Positions 25,778 to 34,785 of a stretch of 64,000 nt of DNA are shown here, one piece after another. The translations under genes were made by a program, and so were the position numbers. The stretch lies in contig OZ244596.1 of the NCBI GenBank assembly GCA_965218235.1, positions 2,294,001 through 2,358,000 of the forward strand, read 5' to 3'. Within the stretch, counting starts at the first letter, position 1, and the number at the start of each line of letters is the position of its first letter. A model generated the notes under the pieces. The model was not told where the DNA came from and made no database searches. It was given only the letters and a program-made list of their open reading frames with translations. Source of the DNA: CADCWK01 sp965218235 (GTDB lineage: Bacteria > Chloroflexota > Chloroflexia > Thermomicrobiales > UBA6265).

Positions 25778-26466
25778 CGCGAGTCCATCCCGTCCTCCAC
25801 GGTAATCGGGATCGGTTGTCCGCTCTCATCGTATTCATAGGCTTCGTGAACGAACGATCCCGCCTGAACCGCGAGTGACAGCGTCGGGAAAGTGCCAGCG
25901 ATTCGAACCCGCCAGGTGAGTTCGTGGTCCGTCATCCCGTCCGAGTAGGTAATCCGTAAGTGAACGTCCTGGGGGAAGTGCATTAGGATCCGGTCGGTCT
26001 GGTCGACCGGCATAACTAGGCTCGTCCACGCGGTGTTCGCGAGCGGTTCTTCCCGGTCGACAGTCGCAGCGACCCTACCTTCCGGGATGTCGCTCACGGT
26101 TAGGCGTAGGTCGAAAGCGGGATGACGTCCCCGGTTAGTAAGTTCCACTTCGAAGAAGGAGTACCGGGGATTCGGGTTGAACCGGTAACGAAGCGGTCCT
26201 TCGGGATGCCGGAAGCGGAGCAGGAGTTCGGCGGAGTTGTCCCGAAGTCAGACTGACCGTTGGAGTTGCGTCGCGTCGACCGCCGCATCCGCCGACTTGA
26301 CCGATGCGTCCGCCGACCGTTCCGACGACTGCGCGGAGGACTCAGATGCAACGGTCGCTCGTTTTGAGACCCGATAGGCCATAATGCCGACCACGGCGCC
26401 GAACGTTCCGACGACCAGTCCTCCGGCTCCCACCCCTAACGCTATCCAGTCCGACCCGCCCAGCAT
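25531..26466 (-). pseudogene. membrane protein gene interrupted by an in-frame TGA
   Basis: From ATG 26466 the frame encodes a membrane segment (IALGVGAGGLVVGTFGAVVG) and an Ala/Ser coiled-coil-like stretch, then stops at TGA 26250-26248. The same frame is open right after the stop with protein-like sequence (LRDNSAELLLRFRHPEG, FEVELTNRGRHPAFDLRLTV) as far as about 25790; beyond that it turns Ser/Arg-rich and overlaps another gene. The simplest reading is one gene of about 225 codons or more with a nonsense mutation. Two separate genes (the second from GTG 26148) is the alternative. Family not recognised. Confidence 0.6.
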
Positions 26467-26807
26467 GTCGCCCCCTGCTCCTCTAAGTTCCGCTCTGTCT
26501 CGAAGATGTACGGACCGATACTATCCAAGCCGACCTACTTCCCGTCGACCGTGATCCCGAAGATCATCCGCAGAGCTTCCCAGCCGAACCACGGTCGACC
26601 GGAGATGCCCTCGCACCTAGGCTTGATACTTGAGAGTCACCGGTATTCCGTGATCCGGTTGCGCTCCGAGCCCGTATTACCAGCAGCAGGATGAATCGAG
26701 CCCGCCCGCGCAGGAGGTGCCGGTCATCGACATGCTGGACTACGGCGGCCCGGCACCATTGATCGAGGAATCGACGATCGTGCGGGGAGCATACAAAGGA
26801 GTATCGC
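26467..26807. other. intergenic, no supported gene
   Basis: About 340 bp. A plus-frame stretch just before the next gene (about 26665-26805) encodes protein-like sequence (SSPPAQEVPVIDMLDYGG) but lacks a start and runs out of frame into the following gene; it may be a remnant. Confidence 0.35.
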
Positions 26808-27275
26808 GTGCAGCGATTCATCATGGCGGCAACGTTGCTCTTGGCGCTCGGTCTCGGACTCGTCGTTGATCAGGTGGTCTCGGCTCAGGATGGTTCGTCG
26901 GATGGCGAAGGCACCGGAATCGGCGCCTTCATTGGGTCTGGTGGCTCCTCCAGTGATCAGGGGTCGTCGTCCAGTGACGGGTCTGGCCTCGGCACCTTCA
27001 TCGGGAGCGGTGACTCGTCCGGTAGCCAGGCTTCGTCGAACGATCAGGGATCATCCAGTGATTCGAATACCGGTCTCGGCGCCTCCATTGGTGGCGAGGG
27101 CGGGACAGCTCAGGACACAGCGACGAGTCCCGACAGCGTGATGACGATGCCGAGCACGGGCAGCGGCTTCTCCGCCTCGTCCTCCATCGCACTCTCCACG
27201 GTCCTGCTGGCTCTGCTGGCCGTCGCCTCCCTCGCGTTCGGGGCCGGGAGCGTCGTTCGGACCCGCCGCTACTAG
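26808..27275 (+). CDS. small Ser/Gly-repeat surface protein with sortase-type anchor
   Basis: 155 residues. Signal peptide (FIMAATLLLALGLGLVV, cleavage near VSAQD), then three Gly/Ser/Asp repeats each containing a GLG-F-IGSG-like unit (GIGAFIGSG, GLGTFIGSG, GLGASIGGE), then MPSTG, a hydrophobic segment and a VRTRRY tail: an LPxTG-like anchor. Start at GTG 26808 with AAAGGAG upstream. Probably a short wall-linked or adhesion protein; same anchor architecture as the gene at 23910-24674. Confidence 0.75.
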   Translation: MQRFIMAATLLLALGLGLVVDQVVSAQDGSSDGEGTGIGAFIGSGGSSSDQGSSSSDGSGLGTFIGSGDSSGSQASSNDQGSSSDSNTGLGASIGGEGGTAQDTATSPDSVMTMPSTGSGFSASSSIALSTVLLALLAVASLAFGAGSVVRTRRY

Positions 27276-27300
27276 GACATGTTCGCGAACCCAGGCGGAG

Positions 27301-27345
27301 GGCAACGGACCACCGGTCGATTTCGGTGGTCCGTTGCCATGTCTT
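27301..27345 (+). terminator. strong hairpin terminator
   Basis: Perfect 15-bp stem (27301-27315 with 27324-27338), 8-base loop, then ATGTCTTC. It lies 25 bp after the surface-protein gene. Confidence 0.7.
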
Positions 27346-27558
27346 CGAACGCGTGAACCCTTGCGCGCGACTACCGGGAGCCAGACAGTTCCGGCTACAC
27401 TTGGCCCCTGGAAACTGCCGGGATGGACCATGAGCGGGGTAGGCTCGGCTCGTCGCCAGGTTCCCGGTCTCTGTGACGCGAATCGGTCCACAGCGGTGAC
27501 CACCGGATTTTCGTGCCCTGCTTCTTCCGGAGTATCGATTCGAGCAGGAGACCACCGG

Positions 27559-28539
27559 TTGGCTGTCACGATCGCGGTCTTCATTCACTTGCCGCCGATC
27601 GTCCGAGCCTCGCTGGAGGGCGATGGCCACAGGCTGGTTTGCCTTGACGATCTGGGTAGCCGGACGGCGATCGTCGACCAAGCGGCGGCGGCGAGGATCG
27701 TGATCACGAACGGGGAGGGTGGACTCAAGGCTCCTGAGCTCGCGCTATTGCCGAATGTGGAACTGATCTGCGCGATCGGGGTCGGGTTCGAGGGCATCGA
27801 CCTCGCGGCGGCCGGGGCTCGGGGCATCATTGTGAGCAACGGCCGGGGAACCAACGATTCGGCGGTCGCCGATCACACGCTGGGACTGATGCTGGCCGTC
27901 GCGGGAGGGATCGTCCCGGCCGACGGCATGGTCCGGGCCGGCGACTGGCGGTTGTTCGCGTCCGGAGGGTCCGGCTACCCGTTCCTCGGTCGGCGGCGCG
28001 GTCTCTTCGGCAAGCGGCTCGGAATCGTCGGGCTGGGCAGCATCGGGACGAAGATCGCCAACCGGGGCCACTTCGGCTTCGAGATGTCGGTTGCCTATTA
28101 CGGGCGCCAGGCCAAACCCGACAGGCCGTTCCTGTACACGAACACGTTGCGAGACCTCGCGGCGTGGTCGGACTTCCTGGTCGTCTCGGCACCCGGCGGA
28201 GCAGGGACGCGGCATCTCGTCGACGCGGCGGTCCTCGACGCCCTCGGTCCGGAGGGGTTCCTGATCAACATCGGCCGCGGCAGCATCGTGGATACCGCGG
28301 CGCTGATCCTGGCCCTTGGATCCGGCGGCATACTCGGTGCCGGGCTGGACGTGGTCGAAGAAGAGCCGGACGTCCCGTCCGAACTCCTGGCGCTGGGGAA
28401 TGTCGTCCTGACGCCGCACATGGCCGGGCGCGGTCCCGAGCCGGTCGGGGTCATGGCCGGGCTGCTCATGGACAACATCCGGGCGTTCCTGGCCGGGGAG
28501 CCGCTCCTGACGCCGATCGACACGGATCGCGCCGACTGA
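27559..28539 (+). CDS. D-2-hydroxyacid dehydrogenase (glyoxylate/hydroxypyruvate reductase type)
   Basis: About 326 residues, NAD(P)-dependent reduction of 2-keto acids. Substrate-binding half with GVGFEGIDLAAAGARGI and GTNDSAVADHTLGLMLA, Rossmann motif GIVGLGSIGTKIA, INIGRGSIVDTAAL, catalytic E in DVVEEEPDVPSEL and H in TPHMAGRG. Start at TTG 27559 is chosen because GGAG lies eight bases before it and the upstream frame is low-complexity; the true start is not certain. It precedes the MscR-like gene in the same direction by 175 bp. Substrate unknown. Confidence 0.85.
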   Translation: MAVTIAVFIHLPPIVRASLEGDGHRLVCLDDLGSRTAIVDQAAAARIVITNGEGGLKAPELALLPNVELICAIGVGFEGIDLAAAGARGIIVSNGRGTNDSAVADHTLGLMLAVAGGIVPADGMVRAGDWRLFASGGSGYPFLGRRRGLFGKRLGIVGLGSIGTKIANRGHFGFEMSVAYYGRQAKPDRPFLYTNTLRDLAAWSDFLVVSAPGGAGTRHLVDAAVLDALGPEGFLINIGRGSIVDTAALILALGSGGILGAGLDVVEEEPDVPSELLALGNVVLTPHMAGRGPEPVGVMAGLLMDNIRAFLAGEPLLTPIDTDRAD

Positions 28540-28714
28540 TTCAGGACGGTATTCGCGTGTCTGGAGTTCGCACTCCCGTAAGACCGGTCTACCATATCGA
28601 GCCAGGGGCCAGTACGATGCCGGGTGACGCGCGGGCGAGATCGAGGACGATCCTCGTCGGTTATCCGGTCGAGCCGGACCGGCTATCGCCCAGGATCGGG
28701 GACAGGACCAGGAC

Positions 28715-29812
28715 ATGACCGAGAGCATCACGGCACGGGGCGTCATCTCACGGGAGCCGGGTCGGCCGGGCGTCGTCGAGGACTTCCTGATCGACCCACC
28801 GGGGCCCAACGAAGTCCTGGTCCGGATCCTTGCCAGCGGGGTCTGCCACACGGACCTCTCGGCAAAGAACGGCGTGTTCGGGACGGAGCCGTTTCCCTGG
28901 CTGCTCGGGCACGAGGGCAGCGGGATCATCGAGCGCCTCGGCGACGGCGTGACGAATGTCAAGGAGGGTGACTACGTCATCCTGGCCTGGCGCGCGCCGT
29001 GCGGCGAGTGCCGGTTTTGCCTGCGCGGCGATCTGGCGTTCTGCGCCAACTCCCTCAATGCTCAGCCCCGGATGCGGACGCAGGACGGTATCCAGCTTAC
29101 CCCGGTGCTGGGGATCGGAACCTTCTGCACCCGCACCGTCGTCCACTCGCACCAGTGCATTCCGGTCAGTGACGATCTGCCGCCGGCTCAGATGAGCCTG
29201 ATTGGCTGTGGTGTCATGACCGGGATCGGCGCCGCGCTCTACGCCGGTGGGGTCCGGCCCGGCGAGTCCGTCGCGGTGATCGGCTGCGGCGGCGTCGGCG
29301 ATTCCGCCATCATGGGCGCGAAGATCGCCGGGGCGACGACGATCATCGCGGTCGATCTCGACCCCAGGAAGCTGAAGTGGGCCCGGGAGTTCGGCGCCAC
29401 CCACACCGTCAACCCCAACGATGGCGATGCTGTCGAGGCGATCAAAGGGATCACCGGCGGGTTCGGGGTCAACGTCGCGATCGAGGCGGTCGGTTCGCCC
29501 CGGACGATCGAGACGGCGCTCTGGTCGCGGGACCTCGCCGGGCGTTGCGTCATCGTTGGAGTGGCAGGCAAGGAGGCGATCCTGGACCTGCCCGTGGCGC
29601 AGTTCTTCGACCGCGGGGGCAAGCTGAGCGTCTCCTGGTACGGCGACTGCCTGCCGACGCGCGACTTCCCGATCCTGGCGGACTGGTACGCGCAGGGCCG
29701 GCTCGACCTCGACCGGATGGTGACCCGAACGATCACCCTCGATGAGACCGAGGAGGCGTTCCACGCGATGGAGCGGGGCGAAACCCTTCGCAGCGTGATC
29801 GTGATGGCGTAG
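28715..29812 (+). CDS. zinc-dependent dehydrogenase, S-(hydroxymethyl)mycothiol dehydrogenase (MscR)-like
   Basis: 365 residues, medium-chain dehydrogenase. Catalytic zinc ligands in GVCHTDL and GHEGSG, structural zinc CGECRFCLRGDLAFC, NAD site GCGGVGDSAIMGA. The blocks VILAWRAPCGEC, LGIGTFCTRTVVHS, LIGCGVMTGIGAAL and SWYGDCLPTRDFP match mycobacterial MscR (mycothiol-dependent formaldehyde dehydrogenase / nitrosothiol reductase) better than glutathione class III ADH. Start ATG 28715. A metallo-beta-lactamase gene follows by 54 bp, the same pairing as in mycobacteria. Which thiol is used here is inference. Confidence 0.85.
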   Translation: MTESITARGVISREPGRPGVVEDFLIDPPGPNEVLVRILASGVCHTDLSAKNGVFGTEPFPWLLGHEGSGIIERLGDGVTNVKEGDYVILAWRAPCGECRFCLRGDLAFCANSLNAQPRMRTQDGIQLTPVLGIGTFCTRTVVHSHQCIPVSDDLPPAQMSLIGCGVMTGIGAALYAGGVRPGESVAVIGCGGVGDSAIMGAKIAGATTIIAVDLDPRKLKWAREFGATHTVNPNDGDAVEAIKGITGGFGVNVAIEAVGSPRTIETALWSRDLAGRCVIVGVAGKEAILDLPVAQFFDRGGKLSVSWYGDCLPTRDFPILADWYAQGRLDLDRMVTRTITLDETEEAFHAMERGETLRSVIVMA

Positions 29813-29866
29813 TTGCGCAGGCAGTTGACCTGGCGGCAGGGCAGGGGCCGAAACGGGGAGGGACCG

Positions 29867-30498
29867 ATGGCGCTCCGGATCAGGACGTTCACGAGTGGAC
29901 CGTTGGCGACGAATGGCTTCATGGTCAACGACGATGACGGCCGTTCGCTGGTCGTCGACGTCCCGCCCGGCGCGGCGCCGGAGATCGCCTCAGCGCTTCG
30001 GATGTACGGCCTGACGCTCGGCCGGATTGTGATCACGCATCCGCACTGGGACCACTTCGCTGACGCCCGTGCGCTTCGGGAACTGACCGGGCGCCAATCG
30101 CCGCGCATCCCGAAGCGGGAGCGCGCCTGCGGAACGCCCGGACCTCGTTCTTCCCGGTCGAAGGCGTCGACTTCGGCCCCGCCAGCTTCCTGCCCGACCA
30201 GGCCATCGATGAGGGCGACTTCGTTGAGCTTGGTCGGAGCCGCTTCCGGGTGCTCTTCACGCCGGGCCACGAGCCGGCCCACATTGCGCTCTACCAGCCG
30301 GACGAGGCCATCCTCCTCAGCGGCGACGTCATCTTTCCTGGTGGCCATGGGACGCTCGACGTGCCGGGGGCGGACGCCGGCGCGATGGACCGGTCGCTAC
30401 GAAAGCTGGCCGCCCTGCCCGACGAGGTCACGATTCACAACGGCCACGGCGAACCAACGACAATCGGCGCAGAGCGAAGCTGGCTTACAGCCGTCTGA
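29867..30498 (+). pseudogene. metallo-beta-lactamase-fold hydrolase, one-base frameshift
   Basis: The first frame from ATG 29867 (ribosome site GGGGAGGG) gives the N-terminal half with the metal motif THPHWDHFAD, up to RELTG. From G-run 30089-30091 onward the correct sequence continues one frame over (APIAAHPEAGARLRNARTSF ... FTPGHEPAHIAL, LLSGDVIFPGG, IHNGHGEPT) to the stop at 30498. Adding one G to the run restores a normal protein of about 210 residues. Either a real loss or a homopolymer sequencing error. Partner of the MscR-like gene; a thioester-hydrolase role is plausible. Confidence 0.85.
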
Positions 30499-30529
30499 TC
30501 GCGGGTTGTCGCCAAACCGAAAGGAACGG

Positions 30530-30578
30530 GTGACCGCCGAGGAACCGACCGGGAACCCGCCGGCGGTCACTTCTTGTT
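30530..30578 (+). terminator. terminator after the MscR/MBL genes
   Basis: 10-bp perfect stem (30530-30539 with 30561-30570) with a GC-rich loop, then TTCTTGTT. It separates the rightward dehydrogenase cluster from the convergent sugar-transporter operon. Confidence 0.65.
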
Positions 30579-30600
30579 AGTTGTGGTCCGATTTCAGCAG

Positions 30601-31479
30601 CTATCCCTTCATCGATCCAGCCAGCATCCCGCGGATGAAGAAGCGACCGAGCAGGATGTAGATCAGGGCGGTCGGCAGGGCGGCCAGGACGGAGCCGGCC
30701 ATGACGGCGCTCCAGTCGACCGAGAACGAGCCGGACAGGTTGTTCAGGGCGACGGTGATTGGCTGCTCGGCTGGATTGGTGATGATCGTCAGGCCGAAGA
30801 GGAACTCGTTCCAGATGTTGGTGAACTGGAAGATCCCAACGACCACGAAGGCGGGGATCGAGAGGGGTAGCATGATCCGGACGAAGATCCCGATCAGACC
30901 CGCGCCATCGACGCGGGCGGCTTCGATCAGTTCGCCAGGGATCGCCGTGAAGAAGTTGCGGAAGATCAGCGTCGTGATCGGGAGCCCGTAAACGACATGA
31001 ACGATGATCAGGCCGGCGATGGTGTTGTAGAGGCCGACCTGCTGAAGGAACCGGATCAACGGGATCAGGATCGCCTGGTAGGGGATGAACATCCCGAACA
31101 GCATCACCGTGAAGAGGACGTCCGAGCCGCGAAACTTCCATTTACTCAGGATGTACCCGTTCAGGGCGCCGAACAAGGCTGAGAAGATCGTCGCCGGAAT
31201 GACCAGTTTGATGCTCTGGGTCAGGTTCGGGCTCAGACTGTTCCATGCCTGCTGGTAGGACGACCACGAGATCGTCGTCGGGAGCTGCCACATCGTCGCG
31301 GTGCCGACTTCGGCGATCTGCTTGACGCTGGTGATCAGCACGACGTAGACGGGGAGGAGGTAGAACAGCGCCATCACCGTCAGAAAGACGGTCTTCGCGA
31401 CGCTGCTGGGTCCGCCGCGACGCCGCCGGCCGTACCGCTTCGTCGTCGTCCGGGCGATCGGGTTGGTCATGGTCGCCAT
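30601..31479 (-). CDS. carbohydrate ABC transporter permease (MalG-type)
   Basis: 292 residues, inner permease of a CUT1-type sugar importer. Six membrane segments; EAA loop EAARVDGAGLIGIFVRIMLPL for docking to the ATPase; C-terminus GRFFIRGMLAGSMKG typical of MalG/LacG permeases. N-terminal 25 residues are very basic (KRYGRRRRGG). ATG 31479 lies 2 bp after the MalF-type gene stop, so the pair is co-translated. No ATPase gene is in the operon; a shared MsiK-type ATPase elsewhere is likely. Confidence 0.93.
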   Translation of the reverse strand: MATMTNPIARTTTKRYGRRRRGGPSSVAKTVFLTVMALFYLLPVYVVLITSVKQIAEVGTATMWQLPTTISWSSYQQAWNSLSPNLTQSIKLVIPATIFSALFGALNGYILSKWKFRGSDVLFTVMLFGMFIPYQAILIPLIRFLQQVGLYNTIAGLIIVHVVYGLPITTLIFRNFFTAIPGELIEAARVDGAGLIGIFVRIMLPLSIPAFVVVGIFQFTNIWNEFLFGLTIITNPAEQPITVALNNLSGSFSVDWSAVMAGSVLAALPTALIYILLGRFFIRGMLAGSMKG

Positions 31480-31481
31480 GG

Positions 31482-32519
31482 TTAGAGGTCCCTCATCGAT
31501 CGGACGAGATACGGCACGATGACGATCGCGACCAGCATGAGCATCACGATCGAAGCGGCGGCGCCGAGGTCGTAGCGGGTGGCGCGGAAGGTCTGCTCGA
31601 TGACGAAGATGCCGGGGACGTCGGTCGCGAAACCCGGCCCGGAGCCGGACATGGCATAGATCAGATCGAAGATCTTGAGCGAGACGTGCCCGAGGATGAT
31701 CAGGGTGCTGACGGTGATCGGTTTGAGCAGGGGAATGATGATCTGGCGATAGATCTGCCAGGTCGAGGCGCCGTCGAGCTGGGCGGCCTCCCGGATGTCG
31801 CCCGAGATCGTGCCGAGGCCGGCCAGGTACATCGCCATCGCAAATCCGGAGAGTTGCCAGGCCGCGGCGATGACGACCGGCAGCATCGCCAGTGGCACGC
31901 CGAGCTGGGTGAAGATCCCATCGAGCCCCGGTATCACCGTTCTGAGATCGCCCGCCACGTTGGGGTTGGTCAGCCAGGCCGGATGGATTGGTCCGAGGCC
32001 GATCCGCGACAGCAACCAGTTGATCCCCAGGTTCTCGAACAGCAGATTGATGCCGGTCTCCGGGTTGAAGATCCAGCGCCAGGCCACGCCGGTGACGATG
32101 AAGGACAGCGCATAAGGGAACAGGAAGATATTGCGGAAGAGGACGCTGCCGGGGAACTTCTGGTCGAGCAGCAGCGCGAAGATCAGCCCGACGCCCACGG
32201 CCAGGATGAGGAACAGGATCGTGAAGACGATCGTGTTGCGCAGGTCCGTCTGGAAGCGGGGGGTGTGGAAGAGCCGGTCGTAGACGCTGAACAGCGGATC
32301 GGCGAAGGTCCAGTTCGGTCTGGGGGTGCGCCAGTTGGAGAGGGAGATCCAGACCGTCGTGCCAATGAATCCATAGACGAAGATCAAGAGGGCGATGACG
32401 CTGGGAGCGAGCAGCAGCGGCGCGATCAGCCGGTCGCCGAGCCTTGGACCTCTCGGCGCGGCGGTCTCCCGGTTGACCGGGACGGCGATTGGAAGAGAGG
32501 TTGACGTTTCAGCAGCCAT
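31482..32519 (-). CDS. carbohydrate ABC transporter permease (MalF-type)
   Basis: 345 residues, partner permease of the same CUT1 importer. First membrane segment LLLAPSVIALLIFVYGF, the periplasmic loop with FADPLFSVYDRLF, EAA loop EAAQLDGASTWQIYRQIIIPLLKP. Start at ATG 32519 with AAGGGAAAG upstream; GTG 32546 is the longer option. It lies downstream of the binding-protein gene, separated by a stable hairpin. Confidence 0.92.
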   Translation of the reverse strand: MAAETSTSLPIAVPVNRETAAPRGPRLGDRLIAPLLLAPSVIALLIFVYGFIGTTVWISLSNWRTPRPNWTFADPLFSVYDRLFHTPRFQTDLRNTIVFTILFLILAVGVGLIFALLLDQKFPGSVLFRNIFLFPYALSFIVTGVAWRWIFNPETGINLLFENLGINWLLSRIGLGPIHPAWLTNPNVAGDLRTVIPGLDGIFTQLGVPLAMLPVVIAAAWQLSGFAMAMYLAGLGTISGDIREAAQLDGASTWQIYRQIIIPLLKPITVSTLIILGHVSLKIFDLIYAMSGSGPGFATDVPGIFVIEQTFRATRYDLGAAASIVMLMLVAIVIVPYLVRSMRDL

Positions 32520-32602
32520 GGGCAGCTTTCCCTTGGTGGCGGTCACTCGCCAGTCAGATCGGGATTCCGTTTGACGACGACGGGATCATGACGGGATCGT
32601 AA

Positions 32603-32646
32603 CGGGAAGAGCGGGAAGGGCGTCATCGCCTCTCCCGCTCTTCCCG
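32603..32646 (-). terminator. hairpin between binding-protein and permease genes
   Basis: Perfect 14-bp stem (32603-32616 with 32633-32646) and 16-base loop; read leftward it is followed by TTACG, without a T-run. Such hairpins after a solute-binding protein gene usually stabilise its mRNA and lower permease expression. Confidence 0.6.
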
Positions 32647-32707
32647 ATTTGATCGCTGATCAGGTAGCCCGTCTGGTTGGATTCCACAGCCAGGCGGACG
32701 GACCCGG

Positions 32708-34048
32708 TTAGGAGGCTGCGTCGTCCTCCGCGGCCTGCTGGATCGTGATGCGGTAGGTCTCGGTGTCCGGCGCGACGATGAAGGCGATCGTCGCATCGAA
32801 GATCGCCTGTTGGACCTGCGGCGAGGCGGCCGAACCGTGAGCGTTGGATGGAACGGCCGTCGCGGTGGTCAGGTCGTTGGCGGACCACTTCAGGTAGTCA
32901 TTGAAGGTGCTGCTGTCGATGTCGGTGCGGGCCGGGATGCAGCCCTTGTACGGGGCAAACGCCGTCTGGGCTGCGGCGGAACCGGCCGCGCGGAGCCAGT
33001 TGGAGGCGTTGACCGTGTCCGGGGCGCCAACTGGCAGGGTGAAGCCGTCGATGACGGTCACGAAGGAGCCGGACGAACCGGGGTGGGTGACCCAGCCGAT
33101 GCTCGACTCGGTGCCCTTCGAGACGAACTGACCGTAGGCCCAGTCACCCATGGAGGTGAAGCCGGCGGTCCCTGCGGCGACGAGGTCGGCGGCGCCGTCC
33201 CAGGTCAGGGCAGCGTGGTCCGGATTGAGATAGGTCAGCATCCGGGCGAAGGCCTCGATCGCCTGGGTGACGCCGTCGCTGGACCACTGGCTTGGGTCGT
33301 TCCAGAGGGCAGTGTAGGCTTCGGGACCGAGCACTCCAAGCAGGGTGTTCTCGAACAGTTGCGGGGCCGCGAAGGAGTCACGATCGCCCAGGGCGACGGC
33401 CGGAATGCCAGCGGCCTGGAGCGTGTCGGCTGCGGTGAAGAAGTCGTCGATCGAGAGCGTATCGCCGATCGTGATCCCGTTGCTCTCCATCAGGGCCTTG
33501 TTATAGAACATGACGTTGCCGCGGTGGTTGCCGACCGGTACGACGTACGGCACACCATCGACGCTGGACTGGTCGATGACGCCCTGCGGGAAGACGTCGT
33601 TCCAGCCCTGCTCGGCATACAGGTCGGTCATCGGGGCGCAGTAGCCGGGGCTGACGTAGAGGCTCTGGAGTTCCTTGCCCAGATGGGACTGCCAGGAGTC
33701 CGGTGCCTGTCCACCGACCAGCCGGGTCTGGAGCGCGGTCTTGGCGTTGCTGCCACCACCACCGGCCACGGCGGCGTTGACGATGCCGACCGACGGCGAG
33801 CCGGCGGTGAAAGCGGCGAAGAGTTGGTCGAGACCGGCGGCCTCACCACCGGACGTCCACCAGGAGAAGACTTCCAGCGACGCCTCGGGTGTCCCGACGA
33901 CCAGCGGTGCCGAGGGCGTCCCGAGAGGAGTGCCGCCGGGTGTCGCGGCCGGCGTCGACTGAGCGCCAGCCTTCGAGGCCTGGAGGCCGATCGGAAGCGC
34001 GGCGAGCGCGGCTGCGCCCTTCAACAAGGTACGGCGGTTCGTTGCCAT
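32708..34048 (-). CDS. extracellular carbohydrate-binding protein (Tat-exported)
   Basis: 446 residues, solute-binding protein of the CUT1 importer. Twin-arginine leader NRRTLLKGAAALAALPI ending near AGAQS, a Thr/Pro/Gly-rich linker, then a family 1 SBP core: EVFSWWTSGGEAAGLDQLFAAF, GVPYVVPVGNHRGNVMFYNK, FTSMGDWAYG. No lipobox cysteine at the cleavage site. Start at ATG 34048 with AAGGAG upstream. Sugar specificity is not visible. First gene of the operon SBP-MalF-MalG. Confidence 0.93.
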   Translation of the reverse strand: MATNRRTLLKGAAALAALPIGLQASKAGAQSTPAATPGGTPLGTPSAPLVVGTPEASLEVFSWWTSGGEAAGLDQLFAAFTAGSPSVGIVNAAVAGGGGSNAKTALQTRLVGGQAPDSWQSHLGKELQSLYVSPGYCAPMTDLYAEQGWNDVFPQGVIDQSSVDGVPYVVPVGNHRGNVMFYNKALMESNGITIGDTLSIDDFFTAADTLQAAGIPAVALGDRDSFAAPQLFENTLLGVLGPEAYTALWNDPSQWSSDGVTQAIEAFARMLTYLNPDHAALTWDGAADLVAAGTAGFTSMGDWAYGQFVSKGTESSIGWVTHPGSSGSFVTVIDGFTLPVGAPDTVNASNWLRAAGSAAAQTAFAPYKGCIPARTDIDSSTFNDYLKWSANDLTTATAVPSNAHGSAASPQVQQAIFDATIAFIVAPDTETYRITIQQAAEDDAAS

Positions 34049-34785
34049 CCGGAGAACTCCTTCATGCGCGGCGATGCGAAACGAAGAACGACGGTACCCA
34101 TCGAGCGTCGGTCCAGGCAACGCACCGGAAGGCCAGCCGGGCAATCGGCGCGTCTCCCTTCGGACGGGGCTGGATACCCAGACGCAGTATATCGGGGACG
34201 TCGTCAATCGCAATCATCTCGTTTGTTTGAGGAGAACGCTCGGGAGAACGCGCCGACCCGCCCACCCTTGCCGACCAGCCGGGCCCGGCATCGGATGGCG
34301 TCGACGATCCGGGCTCTTGCCGCGGTAACGCTTGCCCAGAGGTCGCCCCCCAATCGAGTGGGCGAGAGATCTCGTGATGACAACGGTCGGACGAAAAGAC
34401 GATTGATTTTCATAGCCCATTGCAACTGTATTCGGCGATCGATGTCGCTGAAAGGGGGTAGCTTGGTCTGGTATTCCCCCTCGAGGAGTGATCCAGCGGC
34501 ATTCGGGCGTCGTTCGGAGTGGTGTGGGTTCATGACTGAAGGTGGTAGTCAATCTCAGCGCCTTTAGGATGTCTGGTGGCACCGGCGGCACGATTGCTGC
34601 GGTACCAACGGCATACCCCGTCAGCCCGTCCGTGGGCGTTCGGTCCGCGGGCAGTCCACCGGGTCAGAGATTTCCAGCGCCGTAGGGGGTTCCGAAATCC
34701 CGCGGTTCGGGTATGCTGATTCGGCGCACGGGTCACGGTCTGCGAGTGCGCAGCGTCCGTCCGTTCGATACATCAGGGAGTTACC
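34049..34785. other. intergenic, divergent regulatory region
   Basis: About 740 bp between the sugar-transporter operon (leftward) and the ferritin-like gene (rightward). Frames on both strands look non-coding. A TATGCT near 34713 could be a -10 element for the rightward gene. Confidence 0.5.
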
